The translations under genes and the position numbers were made by a program. From Novosphingobium arvoryzae (lineage in GTDB: Bacteria; Pseudomonadota; Alphaproteobacteria; Sphingomonadales; Sphingomonadaceae), in assembly GCF_014652615.1 (NCBI RefSeq), contig NZ_BMZD01000001.1:517962-581961 (forward strand): a stretch of 64,000 bases of DNA, written 5' to 3'. Under the pieces are notes generated by a model. It was not told the DNA's origin. It made no database searches and saw only the letters and a program-made list of their open reading frames with translations. Positions 30,194-38,763 of this stretch are shown piece by piece; the first letter of the stretch is position 1, and each line of letters starts with the position of its first letter.

Positions 30194-31453
30194 ATGAGCC
30201 AGGCGGGCGCCGGACGACGGGTGTTGATCGTCGGGATCAACTATGCCCCCGAACAGGTCGGCATCGGTCCTTATAGCGCTGGTCTGGCCGAGGCGCTGGT
30301 GGCGCGCGGTCACCGCGTGGCGATGATCGCAGGCAAGCCCTATTATCCGAAATGGCGGGTCGATCCGGCGTTTGCCGGGGGCGGATGGCGCCACGGCGTG
30401 GAAAATGGCGTTACCATCACGCGCTGTCCGCACTATGTCCCGGCCGATCCGGGCGGGCTGAAGCGGATCATCCACCTTGCCAGCTTTGCGCTGACCGCGC
30501 TGCCCTTCGCCATCCGCGCCGGGCTGGCCCGCCGGGCCGAGCGTCCGGACGTGGTGATTGCCATCGCGCCGGCGCTGTTCAGCGTTGTCTGCGCATGGAT
30601 CGCGGCGCAGCTGGCGGGCGCAAAGCTGTGGGTCCATGTCCAGGACTTCGAGGTTGAGGCCGCGCTTGCCACCGGGCTGCTGCCGCAGGACAGCGCGGTC
30701 GGGCGGTTTGCCGCGTGGTTCGAAAGCCGGATTCTGCGCCTGGCGGACCGAGCCTCGACCATCAGCCCGCAGATGTGCGCCAAGCTGGTGGCCAAGGGCG
30801 TGGACCCCCAGCGCGTGCTGGAAGTGCGCAACTGGGCCAATGCCAGCTTTGCGCCGGATGCCGCCGGTGCCGCCGCGATCCGCGCCGAATGGGGGCTGGG
30901 GCAGCGCAAGGTCGCGCTCTATTCCGGCAATATCGCCCGCAAGCAGGGGATCGAGATTCTGGTCGAGGCGGCGCGCGCGCTGAAGGACCGCGATGACATT
31001 GCCTTCGTGATCTGCGGCGAAGGACCGAACCGGGCGGAGCTGGAGCGGCTCGCCACTGGCCTGCCCAACGTCCAGCTGCACGATCTGCAACCCGCGGAAA
31101 AGATGGGCGCGATGCTGACTATGGCGGACCTGCACCTGCTGCCGCAGATTGCGGGCGCGGCCGATCTGGTGCTTCCGTCGAAGCTGACCAACATGCTGCT
31201 GTCGGGCCGTCCGGTGATCGCCACGACCGAACCCGGCACCGGCCTTTATGACGAAGTCGACGGCTGCGGCGTGATCACGCCGCCGGGCGATGCCGCTGCG
31301 CTGGCGGCAGCAATTGCCGCGCTGGCCGACGACCCGGAGCGCCGCGCTACCTATGGTGCTGCGGCCAGCCAGCGCGCACAGGAACGCTGGATGCAGGGTG
31401 CGATCATCGACCGGGTGGAAGCGGAACTCGGCGCGCTGCTGCCCGCGCGTTAG
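30194..31453 (+). CDS. WcaI family glycosyltransferase (GT4)
   Basis: A 419-residue GT-B glycosyltransferase resembling colanic acid WcaI. The N terminus VLIVGINYAPEQVGIGPYSAGLAEAL and the segment GHRVAMIAGKPYYPKWRV are family marks. The C-terminal half has the sugar-nucleotide site (LYSGNIARKQGIEILVEAARAL and LPSKLTNMLLSGRPVIATTEPGTG). It is cytoplasmic, acting at the membrane on lipid-linked sugars. It is the last gene of the operon with lptC and lptA, which suggests, but does not prove, a role in LPS or capsule synthesis. Its TAG stop overlaps the TAA stop of the convergent gene. Confidence 0.88.
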   Translation: MSQAGAGRRVLIVGINYAPEQVGIGPYSAGLAEALVARGHRVAMIAGKPYYPKWRVDPAFAGGGWRHGVENGVTITRCPHYVPADPGGLKRIIHLASFALTALPFAIRAGLARRAERPDVVIAIAPALFSVVCAWIAAQLAGAKLWVHVQDFEVEAALATGLLPQDSAVGRFAAWFESRILRLADRASTISPQMCAKLVAKGVDPQRVLEVRNWANASFAPDAAGAAAIRAEWGLGQRKVALYSGNIARKQGIEILVEAARALKDRDDIAFVICGEGPNRAELERLATGLPNVQLHDLQPAEKMGAMLTMADLHLLPQIAGAADLVLPSKLTNMLLSGRPVIATTEPGTGLYDEVDGCGVITPPGDAAALAAAIAALADDPERRATYGAAASQRAQERWMQGAIIDRVEAELGALLPAR

Positions 31454-31749
31454 GGTTCTTCGGTCGGGTCGTTCTCGGCCGGAACGGTGCTGTCCATCAC
31501 GGGCGCACCTGCTTCGGCGGCGGCGACCTCCTCCTCGCTCAGCGGCTCGTCCACGACCACTTCGTCAACGGGCGGCGCAGGCAGGCTGGCGACGTTGTTT
31601 TCGAGGGTGCGGGCAGTCTCGATCTTTTCAGCACTCGCAGCCAGCTGTTCCTGCCCGCCGCCCGGTTCAAAGAACGCGGCGACGCTGGCGCTGATGCCGA
31701 TGGCCCACAGTGCAGCGAATTTCCAGTTGCGAAAGATCAATTGATACAT
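31450..31749 (-). CDS. Small membrane-anchored acidic protein, unknown
   Basis: A 99-residue protein with one membrane helix at the N terminus (FRNWKFAALWAIGISASVAAFF) and a strongly acidic, Ala/Pro/Val-rich tail (several EEE and DE runs) that should lie in the periplasm. I recognise no family. The ATG at 31749 gives the membrane helix directly; the frame is open further upstream without a better start. It lies 34 bases after another small membrane-protein gene on the same strand, probably in one transcript. Its stop overlaps the stop of the convergent glycosyltransferase gene. Confidence 0.65.
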   Translation of the reverse strand: MYQLIFRNWKFAALWAIGISASVAAFFEPGGGQEQLAASAEKIETARTLENNVASLPAPPVDEVVVDEPLSEEEVAAAEAGAPVMDSTVPAENDPTEEP

Positions 31750-31783
31750 CAGCGCCGCCCCCTGCGCGGCTGAACGGACCGGC

Positions 31784-31972
31784 TCATCGGTCCTTGCTCC
31801 ACGGCGATTTGTGCGCTGCGTGCGCGGCCGCGACTTTGGCGTCCTCGTGCTTTCGGGCCTGGTCGGCGACCGGCACCGTGCAATAGGCCGTGAGCAAGAC
31901 GCCCAGCGACCACCCCAGCGCCTTCCCGCGACTGCGGAACACCTGGTTGATCCTGGGGCCAAAGCCGAACAT
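31784..31972 (-). CDS. Small membrane protein, unknown
   Basis: A 62-residue protein with a basic N terminus (FGPRINQVFRSRGK), one membrane helix (ALGWSLGVLLTAYCTVPV) and a charged Ala/His/Lys tail. I recognise no named family; the layout resembles short hypothetical proteins I have seen in sphingomonads. It lies between mutS and the acidic membrane protein, all on one strand, with 42 bases from the mutS stop. Confidence 0.6.
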   Translation of the reverse strand: MFGFGPRINQVFRSRGKALGWSLGVLLTAYCTVPVADQARKHEDAKVAAAHAAHKSPWSKDR

Positions 31973-32014
31973 GGCTGCCAGCGATAGCAGCGCCGGGTTA
32001 ACGAAGGTTTCCCG

Positions 32015-34618
32015 TCAGTCGCTATCCGCCGCGCGTTTCAGGGCATAGAGCACGTCCAGCGCCTCACGCGGGCTGAGCGCATCGACGTCGAGATCGCGCA
32101 AGCGTTCGCGCACCGGATCGGCGGGTTCTTCGGGCGCGGCGGCGGCAGCGGCGAACAGCGGCAGGTCGCCGAGACCAGCGGCCAGTCCGCCCGTTTCCGC
32201 GCGGCCCTTTTCCAGCCGGTCGAGCACCGATTTCGCCCGCGCGACGACCGGGGCAGGGACGCCCGCCAGCTTGGCAACGGCCAGGCCATAGGAGCGGTCG
32301 GCCGGACCTTCGCTCACCTCGTGCAGCAAGACCAGCTCGCCCTTCCACTCGCGCGCGCGAACGTGGTGGAGCGACAGAGCCTCGCAGCTTTCGGCCAGCC
32401 GGGCGAGTTCGTGGTAGTGGGTGGCGAACAGGCAGCGGCAGCGGTTGATGCCATGAACGGCCTCTACCACCGCCCAGGCCAGCGCCAGCCCGTCATAGGT
32501 GGAAGTGCCACGCCCAACTTCATCGAGGATCACAAAGCTGCGCTCGGTCGCTTGCGCCAGGATCGCCGCGGTTTCGACCATCTCGACCATGAAGGTGGAG
32601 CGGCCCCGCGCCAGGTTGTCGGACGCGCCGACCCGGCTGAACAGGCGGTCCACCAGTCCGATCCGCGCGGCCTCCGCCGGCACGAACCCGCCCGCCTGCG
32701 CAAGCAGCACGATCAGCGCGTTCTGGCGCAGGAAGGTTGACTTGCCGCCCATGTTCGGCCCGCCGACCAGCCACAGCCGGTCATGCTGGGCAAGGCGGCA
32801 GTCGTTGGCGATGAAGCGCTCACCCTTGGCCGCCAGCGCGGCTTCGACCACGGGATGGCGCCCGCCGGTGATGTCCAGCCCCAGCCCGTCGGAGATCACC
32901 GGCTTGCACCAGCCGCCCTCGGCCGCACGCTCGGCCTGCCCGGCGGCAACGTCGATCCGGGCGAGCGCGGCGGCAGTGGCGGCAATGGCGTGGCGCGCGG
33001 CGACGGCGGCGGCGATCAGCTCCTCGAAGTGGGCTTCCTCGGCGGCGAGGGCATGGCCGCCCGCTTCGGCAATCCGGCTGGCCTCTTCGTGCAATGCCAG
33101 CGCGTTGAAGCGCACCGCACCGGCCATCGTCTGGCGGTGGGTGAAGCCGCTGTCGGGTGCCATCAGCGCGTCACCGTGCTTGGCGGGCACTTCGATGAAA
33201 TAGCCCAGCACGCCGTTGTGGCGGATTTTCAGCGCGGCAATCCCGGTCTGGTCGCGGTATTTCGCTTCCAGCATGGCAATCGCGCGGCGGGCATCGCCCG
33301 ATACGCGGCGCAGTTCATCCAGCGCGGCGTCATAGCCCTCGGCAATGAAGCCGCCCTGGCCGCGCTCGGTCGGCGGGGCGGGGACGAGCGCGCGGGCGTA
33401 GAGATCGGTCAGCGCGCCATGCCCGGTCAGGCTGGGCAGCAGCGCATCCAGCAGGGCGGGGCGCTCCGTGCGCTGCACCAGATAGTCATGGATGCGCCGC
33501 GCTTCGCTGAGGCCATCGCGCAATTGCCCGAGATCGCGGGGCGAACCGCGCCCGGCCACGATCCGCCCCAGCGCACGGCCCAGATCGGGCAGGGCGCGCA
33601 GCACCGCGCGCAAGTCCGCGCGTAGCAACGGATCGTCATGCAGCCATTCGACCAGCGCCAGCCGCGCCTGAATCGCCGCGGCATCGGTGAGCGGGGCGGA
33701 GAGGTCATCGGCCAGTTGCCGCGCGCCCGCGCCGGTGACGCAGCGGTCCACCGCCTCCACCAGGCTGCCGCGCCGGGTGCCCTGGGCGGTGGTCAGGATT
33801 TCCAGGCTCGCCCGCGTGGCCTCGTCCATCGCCAGCGCCGCATCGCCGGATCGCGCGACCGGCGGCAGCAGCAGCGGCAGCTTGCCGCGCCCGACGTGGT
33901 CCAGATAGGCGATCAGGCCGCCCGCCGCAGCCAGCATCGCGCGGGTGAAGTCACCGAACCCGTCCAGCGTGGACACGCCGTGCACGGCCTTCAGCCGGGC
34001 TTCGCCGCCGTCGCTGGAAAAGTCGCGCGGTGAACGGGGAATCGTGTCCGGCGGCACGCCCTCCAGCCCTTCGGGCGCGACCGTCTCGCTGGCCCCCAGC
34101 CGGGCGAGCGCCGCGCCGAGCCGGTCGGGCGCGCATTCTTCCAGTTCCATTCGCCCGGTCGAAATGTCGCAGGCCGCGATGCCAATGGTGCCGCGCACGT
34201 CGCACACGGCGGCCAGCACATTGGCGCGGCGCGGCTCCAGCAGGGCTTCCTCGGTCAGGGTGCCGGCGGTGACGAAGCGGACGATGTCGCGCGCGACCAG
34301 CGCCTTCGATCCGCCGCGCTTCTTCGCTTCCTCGGGCGTTTCAACCTGTTCGGCGATGGCAACCCGGCACCCGGCCTTGATCAGGCGGGCGAGGTAGCCT
34401 TCGGCCGAATGAACCGGCACGCCGCACATCGGAATAGGCACGCCCAGATGCTCGCCCCGACTGGTCAGCGCGATATCGAGGATCTGGGCGGCCTGTTTCG
34501 CGTCCTCGAAGAACAGCTCGAAAAAGTCGCCCATCCGGTAGAACAGCAGGCAATCCGCCGCCTCGGCCTTGAGCGCAAGGTACTGCGTCATCATCGGGGT
34601 GGCGGGGGCGGCGGTCAT
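32015..34618 (-). CDS. mutS: DNA mismatch repair protein MutS
   Basis: Recognises mismatches and small loops in DNA and starts mismatch repair with MutL. The 867-residue protein has every expected part: the mismatch-recognition motif GDFFELF near residue 32 (Phe and Glu contacting the mismatch), the connector and lever domains, and the ATPase domain with Walker A GPNMGGKST at about 620-628, Walker B (FVILDEVGRGTS) and the THYHEL block. The C terminus holds the helix-turn-helix dimer region (VLDRLEKGR). Length is typical of MutS1. It is divergent from the malic enzyme gene. Confidence 0.97.
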   Translation of the reverse strand: MTAAPATPMMTQYLALKAEAADCLLFYRMGDFFELFFEDAKQAAQILDIALTSRGEHLGVPIPMCGVPVHSAEGYLARLIKAGCRVAIAEQVETPEEAKKRGGSKALVARDIVRFVTAGTLTEEALLEPRRANVLAAVCDVRGTIGIAACDISTGRMELEECAPDRLGAALARLGASETVAPEGLEGVPPDTIPRSPRDFSSDGGEARLKAVHGVSTLDGFGDFTRAMLAAAGGLIAYLDHVGRGKLPLLLPPVARSGDAALAMDEATRASLEILTTAQGTRRGSLVEAVDRCVTGAGARQLADDLSAPLTDAAAIQARLALVEWLHDDPLLRADLRAVLRALPDLGRALGRIVAGRGSPRDLGQLRDGLSEARRIHDYLVQRTERPALLDALLPSLTGHGALTDLYARALVPAPPTERGQGGFIAEGYDAALDELRRVSGDARRAIAMLEAKYRDQTGIAALKIRHNGVLGYFIEVPAKHGDALMAPDSGFTHRQTMAGAVRFNALALHEEASRIAEAGGHALAAEEAHFEELIAAAVAARHAIAATAAALARIDVAAGQAERAAEGGWCKPVISDGLGLDITGGRHPVVEAALAAKGERFIANDCRLAQHDRLWLVGGPNMGGKSTFLRQNALIVLLAQAGGFVPAEAARIGLVDRLFSRVGASDNLARGRSTFMVEMVETAAILAQATERSFVILDEVGRGTSTYDGLALAWAVVEAVHGINRCRCLFATHYHELARLAESCEALSLHHVRAREWKGELVLLHEVSEGPADRSYGLAVAKLAGVPAPVVARAKSVLDRLEKGRAETGGLAAGLGDLPLFAAAAAAPEEPADPVRERLRDLDVDALSPREALDVLYALKRAADSD

Positions 34619-34730
34619 GCCAAGGGACTAGCTGCGATGCATACGATTCGGAAAGCCGCAAACCCCAGCTTTCCCCTATCGCGTCGCGCTTCCTTCCGTT
34701 AGGGCGAGGCCGATATCTGGAGAACCTGCC

Positions 34731-36992
34731 GTGTCCGACGAAAGCAACGTCCGTTTTACCGAGCGCGAGGCGCTGTTCTATCACAATACCATCCGCCCCG
34801 GTAAGATCGAGATCATCGCCAGCAAGCCGATGGCGACCCAGCGCGACCTGAGCCTTGCCTATTCACCGGGCGTCGCGGTGCCGGTGCAGGCCATCGCCGA
34901 CGATCCGGCCACGGCCTATGACTACACTGCCAAGGGCAACCTGGTGGCGGTGATTTCCAATGGCACCGCCATCCTGGGGATGGGCAACCTGGGCGCGCTG
35001 GCATCGAAGCCGGTGATGGAAGGCAAGGCGGTGCTGTTCAAGCGCTTTGCCGATGTGGATTCGATCGATATCGAGCTGAACAGCGAAGACCCCGATGCGA
35101 TCATCGAGGCGGTCGCGATGATGGAACCCAGCTTTGGCGGGATCAACCTGGAAGACATCAAGGCCCCGGAATGCTTCGTGATCGAGCAGGCTCTGCGCGA
35201 GCGCATGAAGATCCCGGTGATGCACGATGACCAGCATGGCACCGCGATCATCGCCGCCGCCGGCCTTGTCAACGCGTGCTACCTGACGGGCCGCGATTTC
35301 AAGGACGTCAAGGTCGTGGTCAACGGCGCGGGCGCGTCCGCGCTGGCCTGCACGGCGCTGATCAAGTCGATGGGCGTGCGCCATGAGAACGTGACGGTGT
35401 GCGACACGAAGGGCGTGATCTATGTCGGGCGTGACGGGGTGGACCAGTTCAAGTCTGCCCATGCGATCCACACCGACAAGCGCACGCTGAAGGAAGCGTT
35501 GAAGGGCGCGGACATTTTCCTCGGCCTGTCCGCGGCCGGAGCGGTAACGCAGGACATGGTCAAGGACATGGCCGACCAGCCGATCATCTTTGCCATGGCC
35601 AACCCGGACCCGGAAATCACCCCGCCCGATGCCAAGGCCGTCCGCCCGGACGCGATCGTGGCGACGGGCCGGTCGGACTATCCGAACCAGGTCAACAACG
35701 TGCTAGGCTTCCCGTTCATTTTCCGGGGCGCGCTGGACGTGCGGGCAACCGCGATCAACGAGGAAATGAAGATCGCCGCCGCCATCGCGATTGCCGAACT
35801 GGCGCGCGAACAGGTGCCGGAAGAAGTCGCTGCCGCTTATGGCAAGAACCAGCAGTTCGGCCATGACTACATCATCCCCGCGCCGTTCGATCCGCGCCTG
35901 ATGGAAGTCGTGTCGTCCGCCGTGGCCAAGGCCGCGATGGATACCGGCGTCGCACAAAAGCCGATCGAGGACTTTGACGCCTATCGCCACAGCCTGAAAG
36001 CGCGGCTCAACCCGACGACGTCGGTGCTGACGCAGGTTTACGAGACGGTGAAGGCCAACCCCAAGCGGGTGATCTTTGCCGAGGCGGAAAACGAGGTTGT
36101 GCTGCGCGCGGCGATCCAGTTCCGCGATTTCGGTTATGGCGAGCCGGTGCTGGTCGGCCGGACCGAGGCCGTGCGCGCCAAGCTGGTCGAACTGGGTGTG
36201 GGTAATCCCGACAGCTACCAGATCGAGAATTCCGCCGTCAGCGAGCATGTGCCGGCGATGGTGGAAATGCTCTACGAGCGGCTCCAGCGCCGGGGCTTCC
36301 TGGAACGCGACGTGCGCCGCATGGTCAACCAGGACCGCAACGTCTTTGCCTCTGCCTTGCTGAAGCTGGGCGTGGGCGATGCCATGGTGACGGGCATGAC
36401 CCGCACGTTCGCCCAGACGATCCGCGAAGTGCGCCAGGTGCTCGATCCGGGCGAGGGCAAGCTGCCCTTCGGCATCCACCTGATGATCGGCAAGAACTAT
36501 ACCGTGTTCATGGCCGACACGACCGTCAACGAGCGGCCCAGCGCCGAGGAACTGGCGGTCATCGCCAAGGAAACCGCTGCCGTCGCCCGCCGTCTGGGCC
36601 ACGAACCGCGCGTTGCGTTCCTGTCCTACTCCACGTTCGGCAATCCGCCGGGGCGCTGGCTGGACAACCTGCGTGAAGCGGTCGCGATCCTCGATGCCGA
36701 GAAGCCGGGCTTTGAATACGAGGGTGAAGTGGCCCCCGATGCGGCGCTTAACCCCACCGTGATGGCGAACTATCCGTTCAGCCGCCTGTCCGCGCCGGCC
36801 AACGTGCTGGTGATGCCGGGCCTGCAATCGGCCAACATCTCGGCCAAGCTGCTGCGCGAACTGGCGGGCAACGCCACGATCGGGCCGATGCTGATCGGGA
36901 TGGAAAAGCCCGTGCAGATCGTGCCGATGACCGCGATTGCGCCGGATGTGCTCACGCTGGCCGTGCTGGCGGCGGCAGGGATCGCCGGGTAA
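34731..36992 (+). CDS. maeB: NADP-dependent malic enzyme with phosphotransacetylase-like domain
   Basis: Oxidative decarboxylation of malate to pyruvate with NADP. The 753-residue hybrid has the malic enzyme part at about residues 1-430 (SLAYSPGVAVPV with Tyr44, GNLGALASKPVMEGKAVLFK with the catalytic lysine region, and the metal-binding EDIKAPECF and HDDQHGT) and a phosphotransacetylase-like part at 430-753 (RVIFAEAEN ... RPSAEELAVIAKETA). In this family the second domain has no known transacetylase activity and takes part in regulation and oligomer formation. Start GTG at 34731 gives the family N terminus (SDESNVRFTEREALFYH). Confidence 0.95.
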   Translation: MSDESNVRFTEREALFYHNTIRPGKIEIIASKPMATQRDLSLAYSPGVAVPVQAIADDPATAYDYTAKGNLVAVISNGTAILGMGNLGALASKPVMEGKAVLFKRFADVDSIDIELNSEDPDAIIEAVAMMEPSFGGINLEDIKAPECFVIEQALRERMKIPVMHDDQHGTAIIAAAGLVNACYLTGRDFKDVKVVVNGAGASALACTALIKSMGVRHENVTVCDTKGVIYVGRDGVDQFKSAHAIHTDKRTLKEALKGADIFLGLSAAGAVTQDMVKDMADQPIIFAMANPDPEITPPDAKAVRPDAIVATGRSDYPNQVNNVLGFPFIFRGALDVRATAINEEMKIAAAIAIAELAREQVPEEVAAAYGKNQQFGHDYIIPAPFDPRLMEVVSSAVAKAAMDTGVAQKPIEDFDAYRHSLKARLNPTTSVLTQVYETVKANPKRVIFAEAENEVVLRAAIQFRDFGYGEPVLVGRTEAVRAKLVELGVGNPDSYQIENSAVSEHVPAMVEMLYERLQRRGFLERDVRRMVNQDRNVFASALLKLGVGDAMVTGMTRTFAQTIREVRQVLDPGEGKLPFGIHLMIGKNYTVFMADTTVNERPSAEELAVIAKETAAVARRLGHEPRVAFLSYSTFGNPPGRWLDNLREAVAILDAEKPGFEYEGEVAPDAALNPTVMANYPFSRLSAPANVLVMPGLQSANISAKLLRELAGNATIGPMLIGMEKPVQIVPMTAIAPDVLTLAVLAAAGIAG

Positions 36993-37003
36993 GTCTGCGC
37001 CAT

Positions 37004-37032
37004 CCGCGCCGTCCGGTCTGCGGACGGCGCGG
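37004..37032. terminator. GC-rich hairpin between convergent maeB and TauE-like gene
   Basis: A perfect 12-bp stem has arms CCGCGCCGTCCG (37004-37015) and CGGACGGCGCGG (37021-37032) with a GTCTG loop. It lies between two convergent stop codons and could end transcription from both sides. Only a short TTC follows on the plus strand, so termination efficiency is uncertain. Confidence 0.65.
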
Positions 37033-37040
37033 GTCGGTTC

Positions 37041-37808
37041 TTACAGCCCCAGCGCCTTGTAGGCGCCGTAAGCGCTCGTCAGGCTCAGCACGAAGCCGAC
37101 CAGGATCAGCATCTGCTTGGGCGGGAAGTGCTTGGCCGCCCACGCGCCCAGTGGTGCAGCGGCAATGCCGCCAATCAGCAGGCCCAGCGTGGCGCCGGCC
37201 ACGTCGGCCACACCCAGATGCCAGATGAACGCGGCGGAGACGGTCAGCGTCAGGAAGAACTCCACCGAATTGACCGTGCCTACCACTTTGCGCGGGTCCG
37301 CGCCCTGAATTAGCAGGTTGGACGTCACCACCGGCCCCCAGCCGCCGCCGCCCGCCGCATCCAGAAAGCCGCCGAACAGGCCCAGCGGCGCGATCAGCTT
37401 CGCTTCCTTGATTTTGGGCGGATAGAGCAGCCCCCGCACCAGCAGGTAAATGCCGATGGCGGTCAGGTAGGCCAGCACGAACGGCTTCACCACGCCTGCA
37501 TCCAGCGAAGTCAGCACATACGCGCCCAGGATCCCGCCGATCATGCCGGGGATCAGCAGCCGGAAGAACAGGCGCTTGTCGATATTGCCGTGGAGGAGGT
37601 GGCTGATCCCTGACGTTGCGGTGGTGAAGCATTCCACCAGATGCACCCGCTGCGAGGCGAGTGCCGGCGGCACGCCCATCACGCCCACCAGCAGAGTGTT
37701 CGAAATCACCCCGAAGGCCATGCCCAGCGCCCCGTCAACCAGCTGCGCGGCGAACCCGACCGCGATGAACGGCAGCAGGGCGGCTAGATCAATCGACGCG
37801 AAATCCAT
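37041..37808 (-). CDS. TauE/SafE family sulfite or organosulfonate exporter
   Basis: A 255-residue integral membrane protein with about eight helices and two homologous halves. The N-terminal repeat VGFAAQLVDGALGMAFGVISNTLLV with GVPPALASQRVHLVECFTT is the family signature, and GGFLDAAGGGGWGPVVTSNLL is its counterpart in the second half. Members export sulfite, sulfoacetate or related anions, but many have no known substrate. No sulfur metabolism genes are nearby, so the substrate stays open. It is a single gene. Confidence 0.9.
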   Translation of the reverse strand: MDFASIDLAALLPFIAVGFAAQLVDGALGMAFGVISNTLLVGVMGVPPALASQRVHLVECFTTATSGISHLLHGNIDKRLFFRLLIPGMIGGILGAYVLTSLDAGVVKPFVLAYLTAIGIYLLVRGLLYPPKIKEAKLIAPLGLFGGFLDAAGGGGWGPVVTSNLLIQGADPRKVVGTVNSVEFFLTLTVSAAFIWHLGVADVAGATLGLLIGGIAAAPLGAWAAKHFPPKQMLILVGFVLSLTSAYGAYKALGL

Positions 37809-37924
37809 GGCTGGTCCGACTCCGGGACGGGATTGTCGACCAATTAAATAGAGTTTGCCGCGCGCCGGGGCGAGAAAGTTCTACGCGCCAGCGCCGAAGC
37901 GAAACTTTCCTGCGGCAGTCCGTC

Positions 37925-38641
37925 TCAGCGTTTGCGGAAGCGGAAATACCACACTTCGTGGCCATAGACGTTGCGGGCCTTGGCCTCGTACCGGGTTTCC
38001 GGCCAGCCGCCGGGGCGCTTCTGGAAATCCTGGGGCTTGTCGCACAGCCATTCGAACTGGTCGGTGTGGCGGCGCATCACCATCAGGGCATGGCGTAGGT
38101 AGATCGCGTGATCGGTGCCGAACCGGAACTCCCCGCCCGGTTTCAGCTTGGCCGCGAACAGATCGACCGGGCCGTCGTTCATCATCCGCCGCTTGGCATG
38201 GCGCGCCTTGGGCCAGGGATCGGGATGGAGCAGATAGAGGAACGAAAGCGATCCGTCCGGAATGCGCTGCAGCACTTCCAGCGCATCACCGTGGTGGATG
38301 CGCACGTTGGGCAGCGGCGGGCGCGTGCCGTTGTCCCCGTCAACATGGGTCAGCGCCTGGGCTACGCCGTTAAGGAACGGTTCTGCGCCGATGAAGCCAT
38401 GGTCAGGCAGCATGTCGGCCCGCCCGGCCATATGCTCCCCGCCGCCAAAGCCGATCTCGAAATGGAGCGGACAATCGTGTCCGAACAGCCGTTCGGCGGT
38501 TACCGCCCCTTCGGCGGGAACCGCGATCTGCGGCAGCAGCCGGTCGACCAGCCCTTGCTGCCCCTGGCGCAGCGGCTTGCCCTTGGCGCGGCCATAGAGG
38601 CGGTTGATCGTGGTCGGGTCACCGGGTTTGTAGGCAGTCAT
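37925..38641 (-). CDS. trmB: tRNA (guanine-N7-)-methyltransferase
   Basis: Makes m7G at position 46 in the variable loop of tRNAs using S-adenosylmethionine. The 238-residue protein has the SAM site LHFEIGFGGGEHM, the acidic segment FIGAEPFLNGVAQAL, and the catalytic LYLLHPDPWPKARHAKRRM block with its conserved Asp. The end (ETRYEAKARNVYGHEVWYF) matches the family's tRNA-binding tail. It is a single gene. Confidence 0.95.
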   Translation of the reverse strand: MTAYKPGDPTTINRLYGRAKGKPLRQGQQGLVDRLLPQIAVPAEGAVTAERLFGHDCPLHFEIGFGGGEHMAGRADMLPDHGFIGAEPFLNGVAQALTHVDGDNGTRPPLPNVRIHHGDALEVLQRIPDGSLSFLYLLHPDPWPKARHAKRRMMNDGPVDLFAAKLKPGGEFRFGTDHAIYLRHALMVMRRHTDQFEWLCDKPQDFQKRPGGWPETRYEAKARNVYGHEVWYFRFRKR

Positions 38642-38763
38642 GGTCGGGGCGTTTGGCAGTCGCTCCGGCAGGGGTCAAGCGCGTGCATGGCCTGGCGCAC
38701 GGAGCGCCTCGCCCCAAAATAATTGGGATGGACGTGCACGGGGCCATGTGGTGAGCAGGTTGC

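Noticed and set aside
30194..31453. Possible LptB identity for the gene after lptA
   Set aside because: It has no Walker motifs or LSGGQ signature; it is a GT-B glycosyltransferase.
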